Shown here one piece after another: positions 22,039 through 27,568 of a stretch of 27,568 bases of DNA. Below the pieces are notes generated by a model, which saw nothing but the letters and a program-made list of their open reading frames with translations, was not told the origin of the DNA and did not search any database. The stretch's first letter is position 1. Each line of letters starts with the position of its first letter. The DNA comes from Chthonomonas sp. UBA2785 (GTDB lineage Bacteria; Armatimonadota; Fimbriimonadia; Fimbriimonadales; Fimbriimonadaceae). A program made the translations under genes and the position numbers. The stretch covers positions 36,973-64,540 of the forward strand of contig DEIB01000003.1 in NCBI GenBank assembly GCA_002352215.1, written 5' to 3'.

Positions 22039-22608
22039 TCAATACCAGAGCGAGACGCCAAACCGGCGCATGGATTCCCACGGGAAGCCCAGCGGATCGT
22101 TCTTGCGCCCGGCGGGCACGGCAATCTTCTCATGGCTCACAATCTGGCGAATCGGGAATCGGCGCACCATGGAGGCGACCAGGTGCTGGACGGCTTCCAC
22201 CTGTTCCTTCGTCCAGGGTTCCGAACCATCACCCTTGTTCACCATCTCGATTCCGACGCTAAAGTCGTTTAGGTTCTCCCGGCCGTATTGGTCGATACTC
22301 TTGCCGGCGTGCCACGCGCGCTTGTAGGTGCTGACATGCTGGACAATGGTGCCGTCTTTGCCCACGGTGAAGTGCGCGCTGACCTGGCTTTCCGGCATCT
22401 GGAACCACTTGATAACCCCATCCAGACCGCTGCTGGCCGTGTGGTGGAGCACGATGGTGTCAATCACCACGCCCTCGGGTCGATCTCCAAAGTTCGGTGA
22501 ATCGAACCAAACAAACGACCCGGGCACGTAATCGTAGGCGGGGGGCGGCGTGTCTTGGGCATGAACCATCACGGCCATGCAGGCCACCAACGGGACAAAC
22601 GTGCGCAT
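22039..22608 (-). CDS. Secreted N-acetylmuramoyl-L-alanine amidase (Amidase_2)
   Basis: 189 residues. It is expected to cut the amide between N-acetylmuramic acid and L-alanine in peptidoglycan. A signal peptide of about 18 residues ends V-H-A-Q. The zinc ligands of the family are visible: His55 in LHHTA, His159 in VSHEKI and Asp171 in RKNDP; the catalytic Glu121 lies in GIEMVN. Substrate-side segments include SAHFTVGKDGTIVQHV and AWHAGKS. It is a single-domain enzyme without a cell-wall-binding domain, so it may be involved in recycling or remodelling. TACAAT ends 6 nt before the ATG, and glyQ is divergent 56 bases away. Confidence 0.92.
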   Translation of the reverse strand: MRTFVPLVACMAVMVHAQDTPPPAYDYVPGSFVWFDSPNFGDRPEGVVIDTIVLHHTASSGLDGVIKWFQMPESQVSAHFTVGKDGTIVQHVSTYKRAWHAGKSIDQYGRENLNDFSVGIEMVNKGDGSEPWTKEQVEAVQHLVASMVRRFPIRQIVSHEKIAVPAGRKNDPLGFPWESMRRFGVSLWY

Positions 22609-22620
22609 ATCTTCATTGTA
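22609..22620 (-). promoter_or_regulatory. Leaderless-type -10 (TACAAT) for the amidase gene
   Basis: On the - strand TACAAT (22620-22615) is one base from TATAAT and is followed by 6 nt and the ATG. No Shine-Dalgarno site fits between. Confidence 0.5.
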
Positions 22621-22650
22621 CGGTGTCGGGGGTCCATTCTGCGCCGCTGG

Positions 22651-22664
22651 TAACCTTGAGCCGT
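22651..22664 (+). promoter_or_regulatory. Leaderless-type -10 (TAACCT) for glyQ
   Basis: TAACCT (22651-22656) is followed by 8 nt and the glyQ ATG. It fixes the start at 22665, where family similarity begins. Confidence 0.42.
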
Positions 22665-23612
22665 ATGGTGACGTTGCAGGAGATTCTGCGGAAACTCAGT
22701 GATTTTTGGGCGGCGCAAGGCTGCGCCATCCTGCAACCGTGGGATATGGAAGTAGGGGCCGGAACCTCGCACCCCGCCACGGCCCTGAAGTGCCTGGGGC
22801 CGACCCCATACAGTTTTGCCTACGCCCAGCCGAGCCGCCGCCCGGCGGATGGCCGCTACACCCGTAACCCCATGCGAAACCAGCGGTACGTGCAGTTCCA
22901 GGTGATGCTGAAACCCAGCCCGGAAAACGTGGTGGACCTCTACATGGAGAGCCTGAATGCCGTGGGATTCAATGTCCATCGCGATGACATTCGGCTGGTG
23001 GAGGACGACTGGGAGAACCCGAGCCTGGGTGCCAGCGGGGTGGGCTGGGAAGTGTGGCTGAACGGCACAGAGATCAGCCAGTTCACGTTCTTCCAACAAA
23101 TGGGGGGCATTGAAGTAAGTCCGGTTTGTGCCGAGCTCACCTACGGGCCGGAACGACTGACCCTGATGCTGAACGGACAGGCCTCGATTTGGGAAGACCT
23201 GCAGTGGAACGAGCGCCTGACGTATCGCGATATCGAATTCGACCAGGAGATGCAGAACAACGTCTTCAACTTCGAAGTAGCCAGCACCGAGATGCTTTTC
23301 CAGCTCTTTGAAATGTACGAGGCCGAGAGCAAGCGCGTGTTGGGGACGCCGGTGCGCTGGGATGCCACCGATGGCGTGCTCACCACCCGCGAGGCCGATG
23401 TGAAGGAGAGCGACCCGGGATGCCCGACCAGCCTGGCCCTGGTTTATCCGGCTTTTGAACTGGCGCTCAAGTGCTCACACGCCTTTAACCTTTTGGATGC
23501 GCGCGGCGCGGTGGCGGTGACCGAACGGGGCCGCTACATCAACCGGGTGCGCGCCCTCGTACGGGCCTGCTGCCTCAAATACATGGAGCAATTCGAGGTC
23601 GCCAAGGCCTAA
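22665..23612 (+). CDS. glyQ: Glycyl-tRNA synthetase alpha subunit
   Basis: 315 residues. In the alpha2-beta2 enzyme this class II subunit activates glycine; the beta chain (GlyS) binds the tRNA. The sequence follows E. coli GlyQ closely: FWAAQGCAILQPWDMEVGAGT, QPSRRPADGRY, FQVMLKPSPEN, WENPSLGASGVGWEVWLNG, FTFFQQMGG and the C-terminal SHAFNLLDARGAVAVTER. It is slightly longer than usual (about 290-305). An earlier in-frame start at 22497 would run over the amidase gene and is rejected. glyS, normally next to it, is absent: a convergent gene ends one base after the glyQ stop, so glyS must lie elsewhere if present. Confidence 0.95.
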   Translation: MVTLQEILRKLSDFWAAQGCAILQPWDMEVGAGTSHPATALKCLGPTPYSFAYAQPSRRPADGRYTRNPMRNQRYVQFQVMLKPSPENVVDLYMESLNAVGFNVHRDDIRLVEDDWENPSLGASGVGWEVWLNGTEISQFTFFQQMGGIEVSPVCAELTYGPERLTLMLNGQASIWEDLQWNERLTYRDIEFDQEMQNNVFNFEVASTEMLFQLFEMYEAESKRVLGTPVRWDATDGVLTTREADVKESDPGCPTSLALVYPAFELALKCSHAFNLLDARGAVAVTERGRYINRVRALVRACCLKYMEQFEVAKA

Positions 23613-23636
23613 ATTAATCGTTCGTTGCCCGAACGA
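23611..23636 (-). terminator. Terminator-like hairpin spanning the stop codon of the small exported protein
   Basis: TCGTTCG (23618-23624) and CGAACGA (23630-23636) form a perfect 7-bp stem with a 5-base loop. On the - strand it is followed by TTAATTT, which contains the stop codon. This would end the HD-GYP/M32 transcript inside the last codons, right at glyQ's stop. Confidence 0.55.
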
Positions 23637-24123
23637 GACTGCCTCGTTGCTGAGGAGTATTGATCTTTAGGCTGCCAAAGAACTCGTTGGTGGCCTTCGT
23701 ATCGGCGTCTTGCTTGTCGCCGATGTAGAGGGCATGAACCATCCAAGGTCGCTTCACCACCAGCAGGTGGCGAATGAGCGGGCCCTTGTCCACTTGTACA
23801 TCCCAGCGGCGCGCCATGTGGCCGTCCACACGCGTCGTCGTCACCCGGAGCGGGCGGAATTGCTTGAGGGTTTCGGCCCCGCGCATCCCGTTATCCAGGA
23901 GTTGGATGTCGTTGCGTCCGGTCAGAGCCTCGGGCTTCAACTCCATCATGTCCACGCGATACATCGCACTTCCCTGCACCAACTCATAGGCGTAGCGCTG
24001 GTTAAAAGTCGCGCCAGGGGCCAATTCACGAGCCTGCGGGGGTTGCGGCCATTGCGCCGTCACTCCCACCGGGTTTTCGTTCCACGCTGGCACGGTGGCC
24101 AGCCCGAGCAGCAGAGCGGTCAT
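23614..24123 (-). CDS. Small probably exported protein of unknown function
   Basis: 169 residues, family not recognised. The N-terminus (MTALLLGLATVPAW) is short and hydrophobic, like a signal peptide but without a positive charge. The rest has alternating strands, with a central segment on VDMMELKPEALTGRNDIQ and a late helix and strand (KATNEFFGSLKIN), a pattern reminiscent of small lipoprotein-like or PsbP-like folds; that is only an impression. The ATG overlaps the stop of the M32 carboxypeptidase gene as ATGA, so the two are translationally coupled. It ends one base from the convergent glyQ, with a hairpin across its last codons. Confidence 0.65.
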   Translation of the reverse strand: MTALLLGLATVPAWNENPVGVTAQWPQPPQARELAPGATFNQRYAYELVQGSAMYRVDMMELKPEALTGRNDIQLLDNGMRGAETLKQFRPLRVTTTRVDGHMARRWDVQVDKGPLIRHLLVVKRPWMVHALYIGDKQDADTKATNEFFGSLKINTPQQRGSLVRATND

Positions 24124-25607
24124 AGGTTGTAGATGGCGCGGTACTTGGCCGTAATGCCATTCAAGTAGTGGCTGGCATCCATCGGCTTACCCGTGGCCTG
24201 CGTGATCAGCTCCTTCGGCGTATAGCGGCTACCGTGCTGATAGATCTTGCTGCGCAGCCACTCCAGAATCTCCGCGAAATGGCCGTTGGCCATCAGTTCG
24301 TCGGCGTTCGGGATATCGGCCTTTAGCGCATCCCAGATTTGGTAGCTGAGGATGTTGCCCATGCTGTAGGTTGGGAAGTAGCCCAGGGCTCCCATGCTCC
24401 AGTGCACGTCTTGCAGGCAGCCGTCGGCATCCGTCGGCGGGGTGAGGCCGAGATAAGCCTCGTACTTGGCGTTCCAGGCTTCCGGCAAATCCTTCACCGC
24501 CAGTTCGCCGGTCAGCATCGCGCACTCCAGTTCGTAGCGGATCATGATGTGCAGGTTGTAGGTCACCTCGTCGGCTTCCACGCGGATGAGGCTGCGCTCC
24601 ACCTTGTTGATGGCGCGGTAGAAGTCGTTCACATTCCCGGCGCGCAGGTTCGGGAAGTACCCCTCCAGGCGCGGCAGAAAGTGCTGCCAGAACGGCAGGC
24701 TGCGACCTACGATGTTTTCCCACAGGCGGCTTTGGCTCTCGTGGACGCCCAGCGAAACCCCGCCCGCGATCGGCAAGCGATCCCATTCCATCGGCGAGCC
24801 CTGCTCGTACATCCCGTGGCCGGCCTCGTGCAGGCTGCCAAAGATGCTCGCGCCCAGATAATCCTGGTAGCGCGTGGTGAGGCGTACGTCACCGATGCTG
24901 AAGTTGGTGCAGAACGGGTGCGGGGCCGTATCTTGGCGGCCGCGCTTAAAGTCGAAGCCAATGGCCTGCACCAGCTCTTCGGTGAACTTCGATTGGTCGG
25001 CGGTGTTCCATTCCCCGAACATGAAGCTGTTGTCCGGGTGGTTGGGCGCGCCTTGAATCTCCTTGACTAGGTTCACCAGCGGCTCGCGGATGCCATCGAA
25101 CATGGCGTCCCAAGTCGCCTTGGTGGCCCCCTCTTCAAATTGATCCGTCAGCGCATCGTAGACGTGGTCGGTGTAGCCGATGCAATCGGCGGTTTCCCGC
25201 GCAATATCCACCATCTGGGTCAGGATCGGCGAGAACGTCTTGAAGTCGTTGGTCTTGCGAGCCTTCACCCAATCTTCGTGGGCTTGGGTGCTGAGCTTGG
25301 ATCGGCGTGCTACCAATTCGGCCGGGAGCTTGGTGGCCAGGTCCAGTTCGCGTTGCGCCACCCGACATACGGCGGCGTCCACGCTGCCCGGGGCAGCGGC
25401 GGCGGTGGCCTTCTCCAGCAAGTCCCGCGTTTCGTCGCTCACAAACATCTCATGCGCCATGCGGGTGAGGCGGCTGGCGTGTTCACCTCGGGCCTCGGCG
25501 CCCCCTTCGGGCATGTACGTCTGTTGATCCCAATCCAAGACCGTGACGGCCGAGTTCAGGGCATTGATGTCAAAAATCCGCTCGTGCAAGGCCTGCTGCG
25601 CACTCAT
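24120..25607 (-). CDS. M32-family metallocarboxypeptidase (carboxypeptidase Taq)
   Basis: 495 residues, the usual family length. M32 enzymes are cytosolic zinc carboxypeptidases that trim C-terminal residues broadly. The zinc motif HEAGH is at 260-264 within FGSLHEAGHGMYEQG, and the third ligand lies in the family signature HESQSRLWEN (around Glu290). Other signatures are NSAVTVLDWDQQTYMPEGG near the start, DVRLTTRY, and YNLHIMIRYELE. No signal peptide is seen. It follows the HD-GYP gene by 34 bases; TAGACT ends 6 nt before the ATG, so it probably also has its own transcript. Its stop overlaps the next gene's ATG. Confidence 0.95.
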   Translation of the reverse strand: MSAQQALHERIFDINALNSAVTVLDWDQQTYMPEGGAEARGEHASRLTRMAHEMFVSDETRDLLEKATAAAAPGSVDAAVCRVAQRELDLATKLPAELVARRSKLSTQAHEDWVKARKTNDFKTFSPILTQMVDIARETADCIGYTDHVYDALTDQFEEGATKATWDAMFDGIREPLVNLVKEIQGAPNHPDNSFMFGEWNTADQSKFTEELVQAIGFDFKRGRQDTAPHPFCTNFSIGDVRLTTRYQDYLGASIFGSLHEAGHGMYEQGSPMEWDRLPIAGGVSLGVHESQSRLWENIVGRSLPFWQHFLPRLEGYFPNLRAGNVNDFYRAINKVERSLIRVEADEVTYNLHIMIRYELECAMLTGELAVKDLPEAWNAKYEAYLGLTPPTDADGCLQDVHWSMGALGYFPTYSMGNILSYQIWDALKADIPNADELMANGHFAEILEWLRSKIYQHGSRYTPKELITQATGKPMDASHYLNGITAKYRAIYNL

Positions 25608-25619
25608 ACACCCAGTCTA
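25608..25619 (-). promoter_or_regulatory. Leaderless-type -10 (TAGACT) for the M32 carboxypeptidase
   Basis: On the - strand TAGACT (25619-25614) is followed by 6 nt and the ATG. The same hexamer serves guaA at 10 nt. Confidence 0.45.
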
Positions 25620-25641
25620 CGCCATTGCCGCAGGCTGGATT

Positions 25642-26211
25642 CTAGGCTTGCCCGAGCGGTTGGATAAGAGGCTGGACAGCAAGGAAGGCCGCCACCACCT
25701 TGGGATCGAACTGCGTGCCACTGCAATCGCGAATTTCCATGCAGGCGTCTTCGGGGTCCAGCGGGCGCCGCCATGCCGAACCCGACACCATCACGTCAAA
25801 GGCTTCGGCCACGGCCAAAACGCGCCCACCGAGCGGGATTTCATCCCCTTCCAGCCCGCGCGGATAGCCCATGCCGTCCCAGCGCTCGTGGTGCGAGCGG
25901 ATCATTGGCACGCTGGGGGATAGCCAGGGGAAGGCACTTAGCACGTCGACGGCAGCATCGGCGTGCTTCTTCAGATCTTCGAAATCTTGTTCGGTCAGGG
26001 TGCCCATCTTGCGGAGAATCACCCGGTCCACGGCAATCTTGCCCACATCGTGGAGTTGCCCGGCGCGGCGGAGGTGGATGAGGTCCTCGTCCGTCATGCC
26101 CAGCTTTTCGCCCGTTGCCACCGCGTAGACGGCCACCCGTTCGGCGTGCTCGCGTTCGCCCGGATCGTGCAGTTCGAGCGCGAGTTGTAGGGCGCGGATG
26201 GCGTCTTCCAT
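25642..26211 (-). CDS. Stand-alone HD-GYP domain protein
   Basis: 189 residues. HD-GYP domains are metal-dependent phosphodiesterases; many cleave cyclic di-GMP. The catalytic HD pair is at 54-55 in QLHDVGKI, a further metal ligand is His83, and the signature HHERWDGMGYP is at 107-117, so the active site looks intact. The protein consists almost only of this domain, with no receiver, PAS or membrane segment, and must be controlled by other means. YajQ, a possible c-di-GMP binder, is encoded about 20 kb away in the same window. TAGCGT lies 10 nt before the ATG; the gene is divergent from an unknown membrane protein gene. Confidence 0.9.
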   Translation of the reverse strand: MEDAIRALQLALELHDPGEREHAERVAVYAVATGEKLGMTDEDLIHLRRAGQLHDVGKIAVDRVILRKMGTLTEQDFEDLKKHADAAVDVLSAFPWLSPSVPMIRSHHERWDGMGYPRGLEGDEIPLGGRVLAVAEAFDVMVSGSAWRRPLDPEDACMEIRDCSGTQFDPKVVAAFLAVQPLIQPLGQA

Positions 26212-26227
26212 GATGTTCCAGACGCTA
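26212..26227 (-). promoter_or_regulatory. Leaderless-type -10 (TAGCGT) for the HD-GYP gene
   Basis: On the - strand TAGCGT (26227-26222) is followed by 10 nt and the ATG. A perfect 6-bp hairpin (CCCGCA/TGCGGG, 26234-26249) lies just upstream, in the -20 to -35 zone, and could be an operator. Confidence 0.35.
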
Positions 26228-26311
26228 CCCGACCCCGCAGAGGTGCGGGATGCCTGCAGGACCGCGAACCTAACTGGTACCTAGGCTTGCAACCGGGGGC
26301 CACATATCCCG

Positions 26312-26323
26312 TATCCTCGGTTT
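26312..26323 (+). promoter_or_regulatory. Leaderless-type -10 (TATCCT) with possible -35
   Basis: TATCCT (26312-26317) is followed by 6 nt and the ATG at 26324. TTGCAA at 26287-26292 could be a -35 with a 19-base spacer. Confidence 0.42.
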
Positions 26324-27073
26324 ATGGCGAACGTGCCTCCTCCGTTTAATCCGCCCCCGATGTCTCCGCCGACCAAGAGCGGCGTCAGCCCGATCGTGTG
26401 GATTCTGTTGCTTGTCGTGGCCCTCTGTTTGGTCATGGGCGTGGGAGGATTGGTCATGTGCCGCTCGGTGGTGGGCCAAGCCACCGAAACGGCGGGCTGC
26501 GCCATCACGGGCTCGATGATCCAGAAAGCCACGCTGGCCTACGCCCAAGAAAAGGGTCAACTCCCTGCCGCCGCCACCTGGCAAGATGACATCCGGCCGT
26601 ATTACGCTCGCTTGCACGACAAGATGAAGAAGGAGATGGACACCGAGATGGATGGTGCACCGGGAATGGTCACTGACATGGTGAAGGGCATGATCCCGCC
26701 AGGACCGAACGAAGAATGGGTGTGCAAGACCAGTGGTCGTTTGACGGGCCTCTTCTACAACGCGAATGTGGCAGGCAAGAAGCTGGACCAGATCACGGAT
26801 AAGGCGGGCACTCCGCTGGTGTTTGAAGCGGACCTGCCGACGGACGGCAACCGCAAGAATCTGAACATGGCCTACGCGAAGCAAGACCCCAAGAAGGCCC
26901 CGAAGATTCTGAACGAACGCCGCGACTGGTTGGTGATCCACTTTGAAGGCGACCCGGACTTCGGCAAGAGCTCGTCCAGCTCGAGCATGGACTTCGACTT
27001 CCGAACTGAAGATGCGCTGGAGCCGAAGGATGCCCAGTCTCCCGCTCCTTCCCCGGTCGGAGAAACCCAGTAG
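26324..27073 (+). CDS. Single-pass membrane protein of unknown function
   Basis: 249 residues, family not recognised. Residues 1-20 are Pro-rich (PPPFNPPP), about 22-46 form one transmembrane helix (SPIVWILLLVVALCLVMG), and the rest is hydrophilic. After the helix come two Cys (CRSVVG, GCAITG) and a helix QKATLAYAQEKGQLPAA resembling the post-helix part of pseudopilin-like proteins, although there is no prepilin peptidase site. The tail has a run of Ser (six in a row) and an acidic, Pro-rich end. It precedes tatA by 46 bases on the same strand. A pilin-like or surface role is a guess. Confidence 0.75.
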   Translation: MANVPPPFNPPPMSPPTKSGVSPIVWILLLVVALCLVMGVGGLVMCRSVVGQATETAGCAITGSMIQKATLAYAQEKGQLPAAATWQDDIRPYYARLHDKMKKEMDTEMDGAPGMVTDMVKGMIPPGPNEEWVCKTSGRLTGLFYNANVAGKKLDQITDKAGTPLVFEADLPTDGNRKNLNMAYAKQDPKKAPKILNERRDWLVIHFEGDPDFGKSSSSSSMDFDFRTEDALEPKDAQSPAPSPVGETQ

Positions 27074-27098
27074 GGCTCTGTTTCAGGCAGAATCGGCG

Positions 27099-27119
27099 TA
27101 TACTTAAGAAAGGCCTCTC
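27099..27119 (+). promoter_or_regulatory. -10 (TATACT) and short leader for tatA
   Basis: TATACT (27099-27104) is one base from TATAAT and lies 15 nt before the tatA ATG. The predicted leader is about 8 nt, so the AAAGG 6 nt upstream of the ATG may or may not be transcribed. No clear -35. Confidence 0.45.
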
Positions 27120-27344
27120 ATGACAAATCTCCTTGCACTCAGCCTCCCTGGTGGATCTGAACTCATCATCATCGTCTTTGTGGTCCTGCTCTTGTTCGGG
27201 GGCACCAAAATTCCGCAGCTGATGCGCGGAATGGGCCGGGGCGTGAGCGAGTTCCAAGAAGGCATTAAGGACGGCAAGAAGAACTTTGAGAAGGGTCTGC
27301 GCGGCGACGACGAGCCGGCCACGGAAGAACCCAAGAAGAGCTAA
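27120..27344 (+). CDS. tatA: Twin-arginine translocation protein TatA/TatE
   Basis: 74 residues. TatA oligomers form the pore that exports folded proteins across the inner membrane. The N-terminal helix (ELIIIVFVVLLLFGG, about 14-28) is followed by the family hinge and amphipathic helix: FGGTKIPQLMRGMGRGVSEFQEG, where the Phe-Gly hinge is conserved, then an acidic and basic tail. The Ser/Gly-rich N-terminus has 13 residues before the helix. tatB and tatC are not in the window. The next gene starts 3 bases after the stop, so co-transcription is likely. Confidence 0.92.
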   Translation: MTNLLALSLPGGSELIIIVFVVLLLFGGTKIPQLMRGMGRGVSEFQEGIKDGKKNFEKGLRGDDEPATEEPKKS

Positions 27345-27347
27345 GCC

Positions 27348-27568
27348 ATGACGGCGGACCAGGTCCTGAAGGCCCTTGAGGAATTCTTGGCCCTGGCGGC
27401 CACGCGTTTCCCAGGCGAGACGAAGGCCCGCCGCCCCGGGGACCGGGTTCCCTTTCACTGGCCGCCCCATCCGGTCAGCCGGGAGTACCACGTCACTCCC
27501 GATGCCTGGCGCGAAGAAGCCTGGATTGAACTGGGGGGCGAACGCACCAAAGTGCAGATTGCCCGCAC
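27348..27568 (+). CDS. N-terminal part of a protein of unknown function
   Basis: An ATG three bases after the tatA stop opens a frame that runs without a stop to the window edge (73 complete codons). The codons favour G or C in the third position like the surrounding genes. The residues begin MTADQVLKALEEFLALAATR, then a basic, Pro- and Trp-containing stretch (FHWPPHP) and Glu-rich strands. No family is recognised. The tight spacing suggests it is co-transcribed with tatA. It does not look like TatB or TatC (no transmembrane segment so far). Confidence 0.7.
   Translation, partial: MTADQVLKALEEFLALAATRFPGETKARRPGDRVPFHWPPHPVSREYHVTPDAWREEAWIELGGERTKVQIAR

Noticed and set aside
1..27568. tRNA, rRNA, CRISPR array, insertion sequence or prophage
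   Set aside because: No cloverleaf-like segment, regular spaced repeats, transposase motifs or phage genes were seen; nearly all the sequence is taken by ordinary coding regions.

Overview
The window reads as a chromosomal segment of a GC-rich (about 60% by eye) Gram-negative-type bacterium. It is packed with housekeeping genes plus a few secreted or envelope proteins of unknown role. Diderm traits are a signal-peptide beta-barrel protein, a PilB/GspE-type ATPase and TatA. Housekeeping families include CoaX, an alpha-chain GlyQ, an RNA polymerase omega subunit with a long acidic tail, YajQ and QueD. The mixture, and many starts without Shine-Dalgarno sites, would suit Armatimonadota (Fimbriimonadia-like). 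That placement is an inference and was not tested by search. No rRNA, tRNA, CRISPR array, insertion sequence or prophage gene was recognised.

Layout. 1-2847 (+): end of an Ig-like protein, an outer-membrane barrel and a secreted caspase-fold protein whose catalytic His and Cys are both replaced. 2928-6166 (-): yajQ, grpE, glmM, coaX; the last three overlap. 6191-6957: a glyoxalase-fold gene converging on queD. 7087-11322 (-): accB, hom, nitrilase (overlapping), then guaA. 11382-12740 (+): der. 12816-15434 (-): a PilB/GspE-like ATPase and an unknown membrane-anchored protein. 15511-20749 (-): rpoZ, dnaJ, prmA, rsmE, rph, rdgB and a ThuA-like gene, tightly packed. 20857-23612: a Cys/Met PLP enzyme (+), a secreted amidase (-), glyQ (+). 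23614-26211 (-): HD-GYP protein, M32 carboxypeptidase, small secreted protein. 26324-27568 (+): unknown membrane protein, tatA and the start of another gene.

Themes. Protein folding (grpE, dnaJ), translation and RNA (prmA, rsmE, rph, glyQ, der, rpoZ), envelope precursors (glmM, amidase), amino acids and cofactors (hom, Cys/Met enzyme, coaX, accB, guaA, queD) and nucleotide clean-up (rdgB). YajQ and the HD-GYP protein may both belong to c-di-GMP biology.

The strongest non-gene signal is a recurring TANNNT hexamer ending 6-11 nt before the start codon at eleven genes, usually without a Shine-Dalgarno site. This points to widespread leaderless transcription. The most unusual proteins are the pseudo-caspase, the omega subunit with a delta-like acidic tail, and the short PilB/GspE ATPase lacking its zinc-site cysteines, paired with an unknown anchored protein.
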